A stretch of DNA of 64,000 nt from positions 73,995,297 to 74,059,296 of the forward strand of contig CM046832.1 of the NCBI GenBank assembly GCA_025618425.1. The letters are read 5' to 3'. Positions 49,621 through 61,500 of the stretch are shown in pieces; position 1 is the stretch's first letter; each line of letters begins with the position of its first letter. The position numbers and the translations under genes are program-made. This DNA comes from Heliocidaris tuberculata (taxonomy: Eukaryota > Echinodermata > Echinoidea > Camarodonta > Echinometridae). Below the pieces are notes generated by a model. That model saw only the letters and a program-made list of their open reading frames with translations. It had not been told where the DNA came from and ran no database searches.

Positions 49621-51240
49621 GGATCGAGAGAGTAGAAATTGAAAGTGCCTTGTATCATTTGTAAGCACTTTGCTGGGATTGGATCTGCATCCTCTTGATT
49701 GGAACTTAACAGGCCAGACCATTTCCCATGACGACCCATCACAGCAAGGAAATAATGGAAAATAGACCTTACTAGATCTATCTAAGAACGTATCATTGAT
49801 ATCTTAATTGCTGAGCTGAAGAACCATGCAGAAACTGTCTGTTGAGAGCTGGAAGGGAATGTAGAATGTGAAAAATAATACAAGTTATCAAACCATCCCT
49901 AAATGTGGATTGTTGATTTGATGTATACCTAACTAAGTGAGACCATTTACAATAAACTCCAAGAGTTGATTGCAAATCTTTGAAAAGGTCTTTATGAGAG
50001 TTATAGAACACAGGGTGTAACATGTGATCAATTTTATCTGAATATTATGTTACCCAATTAGCACTAATCATAGCCACATAGTTTGAGCAAGTACTTGGAA
50101 TGTCCCTTTTGTATTCGAAAACAGCTGCACATTGTTATTACATAAGATGAATTAATAAATAAATGTTAGAGAGAGAGAGAGGGGGAGAGAGAGAGAAAGA
50201 GAGAGGGATAGAGAAAGAGAGAGAGATAGAGATGGAGAGTTGACAAATTTTGTCAGCCCACATCTACTAAGCTTTATGAGTTTAAGCTTCAATGAATCAT
50301 TTTTAATTAAATTTTGTCTCCAGCATGGAAGGAAACGGTCTGATATTTTTTCTACCTGGTTAGATGTGGGTCAGTTTATTAAGCAAAGCTGTCATCAAGC
50401 ATAGGTTCTTGCATTGTTGATGTTTCAATTCTTTCATGCTTAGCTTAAGACGGATTTGAATACAAGAATATGGTCAAGCAATTTTACTTGCAATGGAATG
50501 AGCAGTAATATACTACTTGAAGAAAAAAAAAATCTGACCATTCATTAATGTTTTAGTGGGACATATCTACAACTACTTCTACTTCTACTTCTACTGCTTC
50601 TTCTATTGCTTCTCCTACTCTTGTTGATATTACAATTGGTCATAGTGCAATACTGCTACAACAATTAAAATTACTATTGCTACTCCTACTGTCATAAATA
50701 TTCAAAATTGAAAGTATATACCATAACATTTAGGTAAATTTACTTATTTTCTTTCAATTGGAAGAGTGTGGGTGCATTAATCTTTCAATATGTAACATGT
50801 ATTCATCTGTGTTATAATGAATTGTATTATAATCCTCACTAAACCGTCATTGTTATGTGTTCTCAGTTACAATCTATAGACCTCATTGTTCACAACCTGT
50901 GGCTGTCTTTCCAATATCATCCGCACTTGAGAGTCCCTAAAGCTGATTTCATAATGGACCCACGGTTTAAAACCCTCCGGAAATGGGCCAGAAATCAATA
51001 CAGTGTTGTGTTCTACTTGTAGCAAATTACCCCAAGTGTAGCTGTTTATTATTCACTATTGATTCAAGCACAGTCCAGTTGACTGACCGGATCGGTGTAA
51101 AAGCCAAAAAACTAAATTACTTCAAGGGTACATTTGCATGTCAGTGTAGACTTATTATGAATTCAGTATGAAGGAGATAGTGAGATGTGATGATATTGAT
51201 ACAAGCAGTTGACATTGATTGACAGGGGCATAGCCAGAAT
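49621..51240. other. AT-rich non-coding stretch
   Basis: A GA-rich run at 50168-50236 and a CTT/CTA trinucleotide-like run at 50570-50690 are present. After a possible acceptor at 50866, 46 codons are open to a TAG at 51005 (LQSIDLIVHNLWLSFQYHPH...). This is protein-like but not recognised and not linked to an upstream exon. Confidence 0.35.
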
Positions 51241-51290
51241 ATATCGGGGGGGGGGGGGGGGGGGGTTCACCCCAACATATTTTTAATAAT
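51225..51290. repeat. GGGGCATAGCCAGAAT repeat with 22-base G run
   Basis: GGGGCATAGCCAGAATAT followed by a G run (51246-51267) and TTCACCCC resembles the start of the repeat near 61144 (GGGGCGGATCCAGGATTT). It is probably a fragment of a dispersed element. Confidence 0.5.
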
Positions 51291-52270
51291 GAAAGCAAGC
51301 ATTCAATTTTAAAATGAGAGGAGGTGTCAATAAAGAATTTGTAGAAAAATTCCAATGTCAGCAAAATAAACAAAGAAAATGCCAGAAATAAATTGAAATT
51401 GTCGAAGAAATTATTACGGAGAATGTTTAGTCTGTACAAAATCCTAAATTCATGACACTATTGGTTGTTATCCTATTATACATGTAATATCTAGGTATCT
51501 GTTTACAGTTCCTGTTCTTTTCAATATATTAAGCATTAATGATTGAATATATAATATTTCCTGAATACTGTGACACATGAATATTTTGTATGGTTTATCA
51601 GATTGTTTTTTTTTCTGGAGGGTTATTATAGGGTGACCAGACATCATGTATTTTGCAGGATTGTCACATATGTCTATTTTGGGTTCCGTGTCACACTTTT
51701 GACCTTCTGAGGATGCTATTTTGCAATTCCCAAATAATCATTATTCCAGCTAAGAGATTAAGAGTATATTATGTTTTCTAGCTAAGATAGGTGGAATAGA
51801 TGCAATTATTGAGCCCTGTAATACACCCAATTTTTTTGAAAACATATTCATTTTCCTCAGTTCAAATCTGTGATAATCTTATGGTATCATGCTATTTGTC
51901 AACTTTACTGTGGCAAAAGCTTGCATGTACATATATGTCATAGATGGGCTTAGGTTAAGCATTCCATATGATCATATGACATGTATGATTTATACAAGCA
52001 GTAGTAGGCCCATAACTGACTATAAGGTATGTGTACATATATTTGTTGAAATGAAATTGTATGTGGAGGCATTGACAGTTATATTGTATAGGGATATCTC
52101 CTGCAAGAGAGCCCCAAGCTACAGCTGTTAGTACCGTAGGAGAGAGTGTGTAGGAGATAGAGATAGAGGTGTGAAGATGTGGTGCATTGAAGATGAGCCA
52201 ATCTCTGTCATGCTCCTACTCATGGTGATGCAAGATGTAATTATCAACACAGTCTCATGTGTTGTGAGTG
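51291..52270. other. AT-rich non-coding stretch
   Basis: No supported gene or repeat. Confidence 0.4.
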
Positions 52271-52276
52271 TTTGCA

Positions 52277-52325
52277 GGGGGGGGGGGGGCAGAAAGAGAG
52301 TGGGGTATCAGAGAAAAAGAGGGAA

Positions 52326-52362
<37 letters not shown>

Positions 52363-52978
52363 GTAATGTAGATATACAGATAACATGATAAAGAGAGAGG
52401 GAGGAGGGATGAAAAGAGGCAAGGGAGAAATAGGGCATGGGAGAGAAAGAGGGTGAAAAGAAAGAAAGGGAGGAGAGGAAGTCAAAGAGAATAATGGAGT
52501 GTGGGAGGAGAGGAAGTCAAAGAGAATAATGGAGTGTGGGAGGAGAGGAAGTCAAAGAGAATAATGGAGTGTGGGAGGAGAAGGAGAAAGAGAGAGAGAG
52601 AGAGGGGGAGGGTGAAAAGAGGCAAGGGAGAGATAGGGGATGGGAGAGAAAGAAGGGAAAAAAAGAAAGGGAGGAGAGGAAGTCAAAGAGAATAATGGAG
52701 TGTGGGAGGAGAAGGAGAAAGAGAGAGAGAGAGAGGGGGAGGGGTGAAAAGAGGCAAGGGAGAGATAGGGGATGGGAGAGAAAGAAGGGAAAAAAAGAAA
52801 GGGAGGAGAGGAAGTCAAAGAGAATAATGGAGTGTGGGAGGAGAAGGAGAAAGAGAGAGAGAGAGTGGGAGGGGTGAAAAGAGGCGAGGGAGAGATAGGG
52901 GATGGGAGAGAAAGAAGGGAAAAAAAAGAAAGGGAGGAGAGGAAGTCAAAGAGAGGAGGAGGAGGAGAGAGAGAGAGG
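52277..52978. repeat. Polypurine tract with 35-bp and 131-bp higher-order repeats
   Basis: Apart from an ordinary interval around 52357-52390, the plus strand is nearly all A and G. Units starting GTCAAAGAGAATAATGG lie at 52481, 52516 and 52551 (35-bp period), then at 52682, 52814 and 52945 (131-132-bp period). The longer unit contains the shorter one plus GA runs, AGGCAAGGGAGAGATAGGGG and GGGAAAAAAAGAAAGGG. Periodic Arg/Glu/Lys open frames on the plus strand and Ser/Leu/Pro frames on the minus are artefacts. Confidence 0.95.
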
Positions 52979-52999
52979 GCTATTACCTATGTGGAGAAG

Positions 53000-55758
53000 A
53001 AATGAAGTTCAGTGATGCATCATTATTATCATCTGTGCATTCCGATAAAAGATTGATCTTTCGTGCTATTCAACTATATGGAAATAGATACAAAAACACA
53101 ATTCCTGGCAAGGCAGTTATTGATTTTTTTTTCTTCTTATGTTTGCTCTTAGGAGAGATGAAATTGTTTTCAAGATCTGTAAAAAGTTCATAAGTAAAAG
53201 CATAATTTGTCAATTATGACTTTCTTGACTGGGTTCAAAAACCTTTAGCCTACTGGTTTGCAGAATTCACATCCACATCAAATTCCAGCTATGTCAGAGC
53301 ATATTTGTCGATCCGGAAGCTGCTATTGACAGAGCATGCATGTTTTATTCCCTCCATGGTAAGAGGCATGCATAGTCCCTGGATAATACTTACTCAAGAT
53401 TGAATTGTACTATTTTGTTTCGTTTTTATTTTGTGTGTTTCTTGCTCATATTAACAAGCAAGAAAGCACTGCATATTATCAGAGGGGACAAGAAGTTTGA
53501 TGATATGTTTTCTATTCACATTGCAATTGTCCCAACTGAAAGTGACAGTGATAGTCTGGTGATATGGCTCTCTTCATTACTTGTGAAATTAATACTGAAT
53601 TCTTGGATATTTTATAGTGTGAAATATCTGCTTTTAGAAAGTAATGTTTGCCCTCCATCATAAATAAGATGGTGACATTTATTGAATGTGTGTATTTCAC
53701 ATGACATGTCTGACTAGCTATCAGAGTAATTACATGGGTGCTCATCATTTTATGTAGCTTTTTTGTTGTTGAAGGTTTAAGGGGCGAATTGCCCTCAGCC
53801 ACTTCCAATTCTTTTTTTACTCTCTTTTTGCTGATTTTTCCTGACAGGAATAAAGTTCTTTTGTGATGGACTAGTATTGTATATATGCTTCTGTTAGGAT
53901 TGAGAGTGGTGATGGTGTTCGGTAGAGTTCATGGTTCAAGTGTGATATTACAGTCAACAAACTTGTCCAACTTCATACAAATGCTGATGAAATTCTTAGC
54001 AAAGTGCCAGTAGTATTCCTGCTTCAGTATATGGTGTCATTTTGGGACAATGAAGTTATGAGTGAAATACATATACATGTACCAGAAACCTGTTTCTAAA
54101 AGTATTTGAAGTATTATTGCTTTGTAGGGACACAGTGCTATCAGGATGGTTCATTCAGTTGATTTTCCCTTCAAGAGCAAGGCACTTTATGCCCAGTTAT
54201 ACCTCTTCACCCAAGTGTACTGAACAGATTTATTTCTTGAAATGCACTGCATAGATCTTAAAGCTAAATTCCTGTAATTTTCATAGGGCATGTGAGCACT
54301 GTTTTATGGTATAAATTATTCAGAAGATTGAATATTATGATTATTATCGTGATTATTATTCTTCTATTTATACCTGGCACATTGTATAAGATATTGAGTT
54401 TTAGAGATGATGTGGTTATTAGACTGAACTCAGAGCTTGGCACTGTGTATCTTTATTTCATGTTCTTTAATACTGGTATTATTTGATTTGTTGCCTACAC
54501 TGTAAATCATTAGAAAGTTCAATGAACAGCATGAAGATGAACACAGTATTTCTCAAAAAATACAATTTGTGAATGATACTGGGCCTGGAGATTTTTGTTT
54601 GTGTTTGTGTGCCAAAAGAATTATGCAAATGATAGAAAAGAAAAAGTGCAGATTTGTCTTTCAACACACTGTTAAAACAGTAATGATTAAAAAAAAACAA
54701 AAAAACTTCCCTACATGTTTTCTTTCAAACTATTTTAAGATTGATGTATACACTTCAACCACTTCCCGTTTTGCTTGAAACCATAAAACACTATATCTTG
54801 AAACATTTTTATAAGGAAGTTGATGAATAGTAACACGTTTTTGAAGGAATTTCAGAAATAAAATGGACATGAACAGCATATCCTAGATCACAAGGCTAGC
54901 TTGTATATATTTCCTCAAATTTAAGGTATGAAGATTTGTATCCCAGGTTCTAACTTTAGTGGAGATATAAGTGATTAGCTACACTAACTCTGTTGAAAGT
55001 GTACCTATTTAAATCAGGTATCATCGAACTGATGATAGACAAAATATCTTAAGGCAGAACCACATGTTTGAATATCTTCATAAACATCTGCATAGGTTAT
55101 ATACCTTAAAGTCAGAGGTAAGAGGGGCCTTATAATATTCTTGAAGTCCTGAGCCATATTTGAATTGCCTGTCTACAAAATATGAACATTTGAGGAGAAT
55201 TGATACAGGAAATTTGCTTAATGAATGCCTAAACTCTTAATGAGTATGGTTGAGAGAGTGATCTGATAATCATCATCTTTAAGATACTGCAGCCAGACTT
55301 TGGTTTGGAATATCCTGGATTCAACTGATTAATATCTCATGTCTGCTTAGTGGGGAGGTTCTAAATTTGTAGACTTGAAGGGAGAGTGTGAATAGATATA
55401 TTTAGCATAATATTCTTGTACATGCAGCCCTGTCATTTTAAACATACTCCTTATAGGCACTTGCTATTCAAGGGAGTACTCCAATTAGTCAAATCAAAGT
55501 CCTACAGTATCAGCTTTTTTACATTTTTCATGTTAATTTGCTATCAGTCACAGATTGATTAGTTACAGGCATTGTGTCTTTTAAAAGTGAAATATTTTAC
55601 TATTAAAATGGAATGTCAATTATTAATTTGTCATATACAAAGTAGTAGGCATATACATTTTGTAATGATAAGTGAAAGGTGTATGGCAACTATGTACTTG
55701 TATACAGGCACAGGGAAATTGATTTTTATGAGCCATCTTTTGGCAGTGATGTCAGAGA
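53000..55758. other. AT-rich non-coding stretch
   Basis: No supported gene. The part at 54120-54235 (CAAGAGCAAGGCACTTTATG...CTTCACCCAAGTGTA) resembles the body of a tRNA-derived SINE but is too diverged for a firm call. Confidence 0.4.
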
Positions 55759-55762
55759 CAAA

Positions 55763-56265
55763 GACCCCGTTCTCACTCACTTTGAAAGTGGACTTTTGGA
55801 GCGGTCTATCTAAGACCCGTTCCTCAGGAACGGTTCTTAGGTGAGTGTGAACGGTCAAAGTGGTCCAGGAAGTGGTCTTCTGGACCGCTCCAGAAGACCA
55901 CCTCGGGGAGGTGGTCTTGAGGAACGGGTCTTATTAAGAGCGGTATGGACCGCTCTAAACGTGCAATGTGAACGAAAGCGTACTTCAACTGGAAGTGAGC
56001 CAGTGACGTTCCGCGCGGAAAAAAAAGGCAAAAGCAATCGATCAGGTAGCCGGCAGGCACGCTACGGTACATCAGTTTGTATTCCGCGCGAAAAATTTGA
56101 CCCGCTGACCTGAGCTGCCATAGCAACAAGGCCACTTTGAATCGTGGAGCGGTTTGAGCAAGAAAAACTGCTCGGAGTGTGAACGCTAGCAAACCGTTCC
56201 TCAAGACCCATTCCTCTGGAGCAGTCTAACTAAGACCACTTTCAAAAGTGAGTGAGAACGGGGTC
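55763..56265. mobile_element. Foldback element with GACCCCGTTCTCA termini and AAA duplication
   Basis: The arms GACCCCGTTCTCACTCACTT at 55763 and, inverted, ending 56265 match over about 31 bp with one indel and extend imperfectly to about 90 bp. AAA flanks both sides (55760-55762, 56266-56268). The 503-bp interior is CpG-rich with nested repeats of GGTCTT, CCGTTCCTCA and GAGCGGT. The overlapping open frames on both strands follow from the inverted structure and are not genes. It shares its 13-base ends with the element at 12455. Confidence 0.85.
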
Positions 56266-56449
56266 AAAGTTTTCTAGACACATCAGAAAGGATAATGTCA
56301 TAATGATTTTTATGTGGACCAGTTTATTGAGCAGTCCAAGTGAATTCGCATTTTTAATTCTAGATACATTGTACATAAATGTATTGAGATCTAAGATGTA
56401 ATTTCCTGATTTCACAGGAAATTGGGTATGCGTGCTCAAGATACGGAAG

Positions 56450-56513
56450 TACCCTAATATCATTATATTAGGGTATATTGATCCTACGTGTACATACTTA
56501 CACGTAGGATCAA
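56450..56513. repeat. Two adjacent perfect hairpins
   Basis: Hairpin 1 has 11-bp arms (TACCCTAATAT, 56450-56460; inverse 56465-56475; 4-base loop). Hairpin 2 has 15-bp arms (TTGATCCTACGTGTA, 56478-56492; inverse 56499-56513; 6-base loop). Only two bases separate them. They are too short for a typical microRNA precursor and have no T run after them. They may be remnants of foldback elements or cruciform-forming DNA. Confidence 0.85.
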
Positions 56514-57034
56514 GTGCATATTCATCCAGTAATCTGTAAATAGAGAGATACAAAACTGTACTCAAGTATATAATCCTATCATCTATGTATATTTAGGGCC
56601 TACATGTAGTTACTGGGAAGATCTAGTAAAGAGGGTTATTCATTTCCTTCTCAATGTCTTCAACTTTGCTGCAGGGAATTAAAGGAGTTTTGAGTGGGTC
56701 ATAAGTCAAGTTTAGAATCTTCTAATTGACAGGTTGTCCTGAGCTCATTAGATAAAGGGTCACTGAATAATAATGTAGTATTAACTCATTGATTATTGAG
56801 CTCAAGATAATTTAGAATTGAATGTAAAGAATATGCAAGTGAAATAAGAATAAAGCCTTCTCCATTGGATTCAAAATGAATCAAAGGTATACAATGCTAT
56901 TTTAAACATTTTTGTAAAATCACTTACGGTGAAATTATACAGTTACCAAGTATATTACCAACAGAGATGCGTGGTCATTGTCATAGGCTCGCAGACATTC
57001 AGGACATAATTTCTTTAGAATTTAATGAGATTTG
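56514..57034. other. AT-rich non-coding stretch
   Basis: No gene or repeat recognised. Confidence 0.4.
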
Positions 57035-57035
57035 G

Positions 57036-57246
57036 GGTGATTCCGTGCAATGTGTCCTGTACAACATATTACATTTTTCCATTCATTTCATCCACAAATG
57101 AAAAATGTCTTGATATGTCAATGAGTAATGGTAGTGATACCAGAGAGAACTATTATTCAATGGTTATATCCAAAAATTCTTCAGTTCCAGATCAAATATA
57201 TGGATAAAAGACATACGTCGTACAGAACACATTGAACGGAATCGCC
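57036..57246. mobile_element. MITE-like inverted-repeat element, 0.2 kb
   Basis: The arms 57036-57065 (GGTGATTCCGTGCAATGTGT...) and 57217-57246 are inverted with 26 of 30 matches. The 150-bp interior is AT-rich. The open frame at 57025-57207 lies within it and is not a gene. Confidence 0.7.
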
Positions 57247-57520
57247 CTTTGGGTAAATGTTTGTGACTGATTTGTTGTAATTATCCTGTAAATGTATTTG
57301 TTTATAACCATTCCTATATTTTAATGTAATATTCATTGCTGTCAGTAAAAAGAGTTTCATTAATCTACAAGCCTACATCGTAATTAGAGTATAGACATTT
57401 AATGTTAATGACCTGGAATGCATTATATAGATTTCTTTTTATGAATTAAATAAACTTTAATGTGGAGAACACTGTAATGTGAATTACATATCACTTAGTT
57501 TCTTGGCAGCTCCTGATATA

Positions 57521-58164
57521 CAGTGTGTTTCTTAAAAAAGGAAACACACATTTTTCCAGCTATATTTCGTCCAATTAACATAACTTGATTTATTGTAATA
57601 CATCATTAAAAAGGGGAATTTTATCCCCTTTCATATACTTCCACATTTGTGATAACAGAGCCTTGGATAACTGAACTAAAATGATTTTAAACTATCAATT
57701 GAAAAATTGATTTCCGCATTCTACACAATGAATTGGATCTCACTCTGGTTTCTTGAGCACACACTTGGTGGGACAGACAAGGCAGTATTTGAAAGGACAT
57801 TGAGCTAATTTTGGACTCGTATCTCATTCAAGGTTGCATACATGTTGAAAGATGAATAAGGAAACATCATGAAATACTACTTTTCTTTGCTATGTGTCTT
57901 TATCATTTGTTTAGTTTCTTTGTGTTGTACTTAATGGAATTACACTGTCCTTGCATTACTTCTGTGTGCAAATAACTTTTGACATCACTCACTTTAATAA
58001 CTCCTTTCAAATTCATTCTTGCATGACAATGTCATTACATTTTTGGTATCGTGTGAAAGAGGATGAAATGAACTTTGACAAGAATAATAAGACCTAATCC
58101 AGACATAATCATATTTCTAGTAATTGATGAGAAAAGTTTAGTTTCCTTTTAAAGAAACACACTG
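57521..58164. mobile_element. TA-flanked inverted-repeat element, 0.64 kb (CAGTGTGTTTC ends)
   Basis: The ends CAGTGTGTTTCTTAAAAAAG (57521) and, inverted, CAGTGTGTTTCTTTAAAAGG (ending 58164) match over about 26 bp and are flanked by TA (57519-57520, 58165-58166). The left end also folds on itself (GTGTGTTTC...GAAACACAC, 57523-57549). No transposase frame is visible in the interior. This fits a non-autonomous Tc1/mariner-type element. Confidence 0.8.
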
Positions 58165-58166
58165 TA

Positions 58167-59446
58167 TAGACATCAGTGATCTCATGCTTACTCGAGCTAA
58201 AATTAAAGGAGATTGATTGAGTTAAGAACATACATTAGATTGTAACAGGAAAGAGTCATGAATATGGTCCAAATCACCCTTTGATGAACCCTAGCTCCGT
58301 CTTGCTTGAACCATTGCTAGACGTACACTCTGCGGCATGTAGATACCAATGGACTGCACAGTGTATCTTACCAACCTCTCATTTGGTTACTGGAAGGCTC
58401 TGGAATATTCACATGTTGGATTTATTTGTAAGGCGATCGCTCCACACATACAAATCAAATTTATCCTTGCAAATTCTCCCCTTAACCCTTTAACCCCCAG
58501 ACCAAAACCCTGCAAAGTCGTCCATTGCGCAGACCCCCTACATGAAGTATCATTTGCAATCACATTATACTTTTGATTACACTCTTTTGGCGGAGGAATT
58601 TTGAAGTCACATCTGGGCTTGTTATACGATATGCACAAAAAGGGTAGTGTTTCTGTAGGGGTGGCAGGTATAGGTCTGGTCTGTCTGTTGGTGGGAAAAG
58701 TAGGGAACATGATTTTCATGTTAGCGTAACTGCCATAACAACATTTTTAAAGCATGGCATCACTGAAGTCAGTAGAATGGCATACTTGAAATCTTGCGTG
58801 CCAGGTTAAACTACATGTAGATTTAAAGGAGTGGGTGAAGAAGTGAAAATATAAGATTGATTGCTCACATTGCTAACTTTTGGAAGGTTAATGTGTTTTG
58901 CCTGTGATTTTGAGTTGAAAAGTTGAAATGAAATTGACAAAATAGTTGATAAGAAAAAATATACTTATGATCATATACAAATACATTACATATGAGAGCT
59001 ATGCCTTGAATGTAAACATGAAAATAAGAAAATATAACAAAAATTATATCCATCATGAAAAGAATCTGCACAATTGATTGGTCCAGTGTGGGTCATGTGA
59101 CAAATGAGCAATTTGCCATGGAGGATAACATCTGAACGTCGCGATTCGTGAATAGTAGTACTATTCACGGATACTATTTATGGCATATGGCATCACACAC
59201 GAAAAGTGCGTACTACATTGTGACGACATTCATTTGCGCCTATCTATTGTTTTATGCACCAGCGCATGATAATATCATCATTACGCGTTTGATATCCGCA
59301 CAAATTCATCCCCTCTTCAGAACCGTTTGTGTATGTAAGTTAACTGTTTACCATAGGCCTACGGTGCAGAATTATGATCATAATGAGTAGATTTAGGCTT
59401 TAGTTCAAAGATAACAGATATACCAAATATATACTGCCTACATTCT
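58167..59446. other. AT-rich non-coding stretch
   Basis: A short perfect inverted repeat (CGTGAATAGTA / TACTATTCACG, 59145-59169) is present. No gene is supported. Confidence 0.4.
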
Positions 59447-59572
59447 AGTCTCTGGTTAAAATATGGTACCCTCAGTGATGTGAAGACGACCATTTTCCTT
59501 CAGGGCTGCGCCCCTGATGAAAATAGTCTTGGTTCACGTCACCTGGGGGACCATATTTCCAACCAGACCCTC
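59447..59572. mobile_element. Palindromic foldback element, about 125 bp
   Basis: CTGGTTAAAATATGGTACCC...GTGATGTGAA...ATTTTCCTTCAGGGC is an imperfect inverse of GCCCCTGATGAAAATAG...TTCACGTCACC...GGGGACCATATTTCCAACCAG. The halves meet near 59510, so the whole element could form one long hairpin. Confidence 0.75.
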
Positions 59573-60260
59573 TCATGACAGTATATATTTGTATACTATC
59601 TTTGTGGCCATATGAACATTTCAAAACATTAACAAAGGAAAATTATGTACATTTTATTTTTGTGGTAGCATCTAGGCTAATCCTGCCAATGCTATATGGA
59701 GATATACCACTTCCACTGCCAATAATACAACAGGCTTGTAGATTCAAGATGGATAAAAAGTTTGTAATTTTTAATTTTTTAAAAATATTTCTTATTGCAT
59801 GAGGATGTAAAATCAAACAATCAGTGTCCATCAAGGAACTTGGTATTTAAGTGACATGTGAAAGCACTGTATTTTGCAAACATGTCAGCCATATTTTAGA
59901 AAAGTTATAAACAAGATGAGCTCTGTAAAATTCAAGTACGATGCATATAAATATCCATTTAATGTTGTTTTTCTTTGTATCTCTACAGCAAACGAAACTG
60001 CTGTAGTGTCAGTGTAAATCACTTTCATTGTTTTTATGGCCAGCCCTTACAAGACAATTATAAACTCTTGTGGTATTTGTTTGCCAGCTTTCAGTGAAAT
60101 AGTCTGTGTTTTGGCACTTGTTTGAATATGCTCATCTATCTTCCATGGTCCATTGGAGTTTAGATCGTAAATATTTACAACCATTGAAAATGTCGGCATT
60201 AGGCAGGGTATTTTTTGCACGTTTATTATCTTTCAAATACGTCATTCTGTTGTAAAGAGA
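59573..60260. other. AT-rich non-coding stretch
   Basis: No gene or repeat recognised. Confidence 0.4.
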
Positions 60261-60261
60261 C

Positions 60262-60330
60262 CAGGGGGGTGTTTCATAAAGCTGTTCGTAAAGTTACGCA
60301 TGACTTTACGAATGACTTAAATATGAAAAG
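60262..60330. repeat. Dispersed-repeat fragment with TTCGTAAAGT hairpin
   Basis: GGGGGTGTTTCATAAAGCTG is followed by a hairpin with arms TTCGTAAAGT (60285-60294) and ACTTTACGAA (60303-60312). I recall this as a type of repeat common in marine invertebrate genomes, but the family name is uncertain. Confidence 0.55.
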
Positions 60331-60454
60331 CCAAATGGGATGATCAATCTTTTTTAACTGCATCAACTAAAGTTGAACTGTGCAGATGTAGATTAATATT
60401 CTTATTATAACAAACATTTTAATGCAAAGTATATTTTTGCCATAATTTTATTGA

Positions 60455-60954
60455 NNNNNNNNNNNNNNNNNNNNNNNNNNNNNNNNNNNNNNNNNNNNNN
60501 NNNNNNNNNNNNNNNNNNNNNNNNNNNNNNNNNNNNNNNNNNNNNNNNNNNNNNNNNNNNNNNNNNNNNNNNNNNNNNNNNNNNNNNNNNNNNNNNNNNN
60601 NNNNNNNNNNNNNNNNNNNNNNNNNNNNNNNNNNNNNNNNNNNNNNNNNNNNNNNNNNNNNNNNNNNNNNNNNNNNNNNNNNNNNNNNNNNNNNNNNNNN
60701 NNNNNNNNNNNNNNNNNNNNNNNNNNNNNNNNNNNNNNNNNNNNNNNNNNNNNNNNNNNNNNNNNNNNNNNNNNNNNNNNNNNNNNNNNNNNNNNNNNNN
60801 NNNNNNNNNNNNNNNNNNNNNNNNNNNNNNNNNNNNNNNNNNNNNNNNNNNNNNNNNNNNNNNNNNNNNNNNNNNNNNNNNNNNNNNNNNNNNNNNNNNN
60901 NNNNNNNNNNNNNNNNNNNNNNNNNNNNNNNNNNNNNNNNNNNNNNNNNNNNNN
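60455..60954. other. Assembly gap
   Basis: Exactly 500 N bases. The round number suggests a placeholder length. The true missing sequence may be shorter or longer. The long X-filled open frames across it are meaningless. Confidence 1.
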
Positions 60955-61143
60955 TTCATAGACCTAGACAATCAATCACTCTGCTTTTTTTTTTTACTAG
61001 TACAAGACAGACTCGCGAAAGATCCGTGTGGGCGGCTTCGTAGTCTACGCACTGCAGGCTGGATTTTTCAATATTTCAGTCATGTCGATACAACCAAAGA
61101 TCTTATTGATATACAACTCCAGGGAGGTTCGCCGCCACTCGAG

Positions 61144-61500
61144 CCAGGGGCGGATCCAGGATTTTGTTAAAGAGGGGGCACAAAGGCCAGGAAAATTTTC
61201 TAACAAGCAAAAAAAAAAAAAAAAACAACAATTATCAGATTTTGGGGGTCACCTTTTCCTCCCAAATTCTCTGACAAGCCAAAAAAAAAAAAAAGGTCGT
61301 CACAGATTTTTTTTGCTTCAAAATCAGTCTCTGACAAGCAGGTTTTTGTGAATGAGAACCTTCCTTCCCCCCACCCATTTTGCTGATTGAATGCCCCTTT
61401 TTGCCTGATATCCTTTGTTTTTTTGCTTGTCAGAGATTTTCTGGGAAACTGAAACTGATACCCCCACTCCCGGGGGGGGGGGGGGGGAGGGGGCACTCAA
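61144..61500. repeat. Dispersed repeat with CTGACAAGC-A(n) units
   Basis: It begins AGGGGCGGATCCAGGATTTT. CTAACAAGC or CTGACAAGC followed by an A run occurs near 61200, 61270 and 61330, and in inverse (TTTTTTGCTTGTCAGAG) near 61419-61437. A G run lies at 61470-61487. It looks like a transposon-derived repeat with internal minisatellite. The flanking open frames are low complexity. Confidence 0.6.

Noticed and set aside
52501..53193. Arg/Glu/Lys-rich frames up to 119 codons
   Set aside because: They follow the period of the purine array. No coding evidence.
55824..56204. 126-codon minus-strand frame and overlapping plus-strand frames
   Set aside because: They lie wholly inside the inverted-repeat element at 55763-56265. 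GC-rich inverted DNA gives open frames on both strands.
60405..61170. 188- and 239-codon frames
   Set aside because: They run through the 500-N gap.
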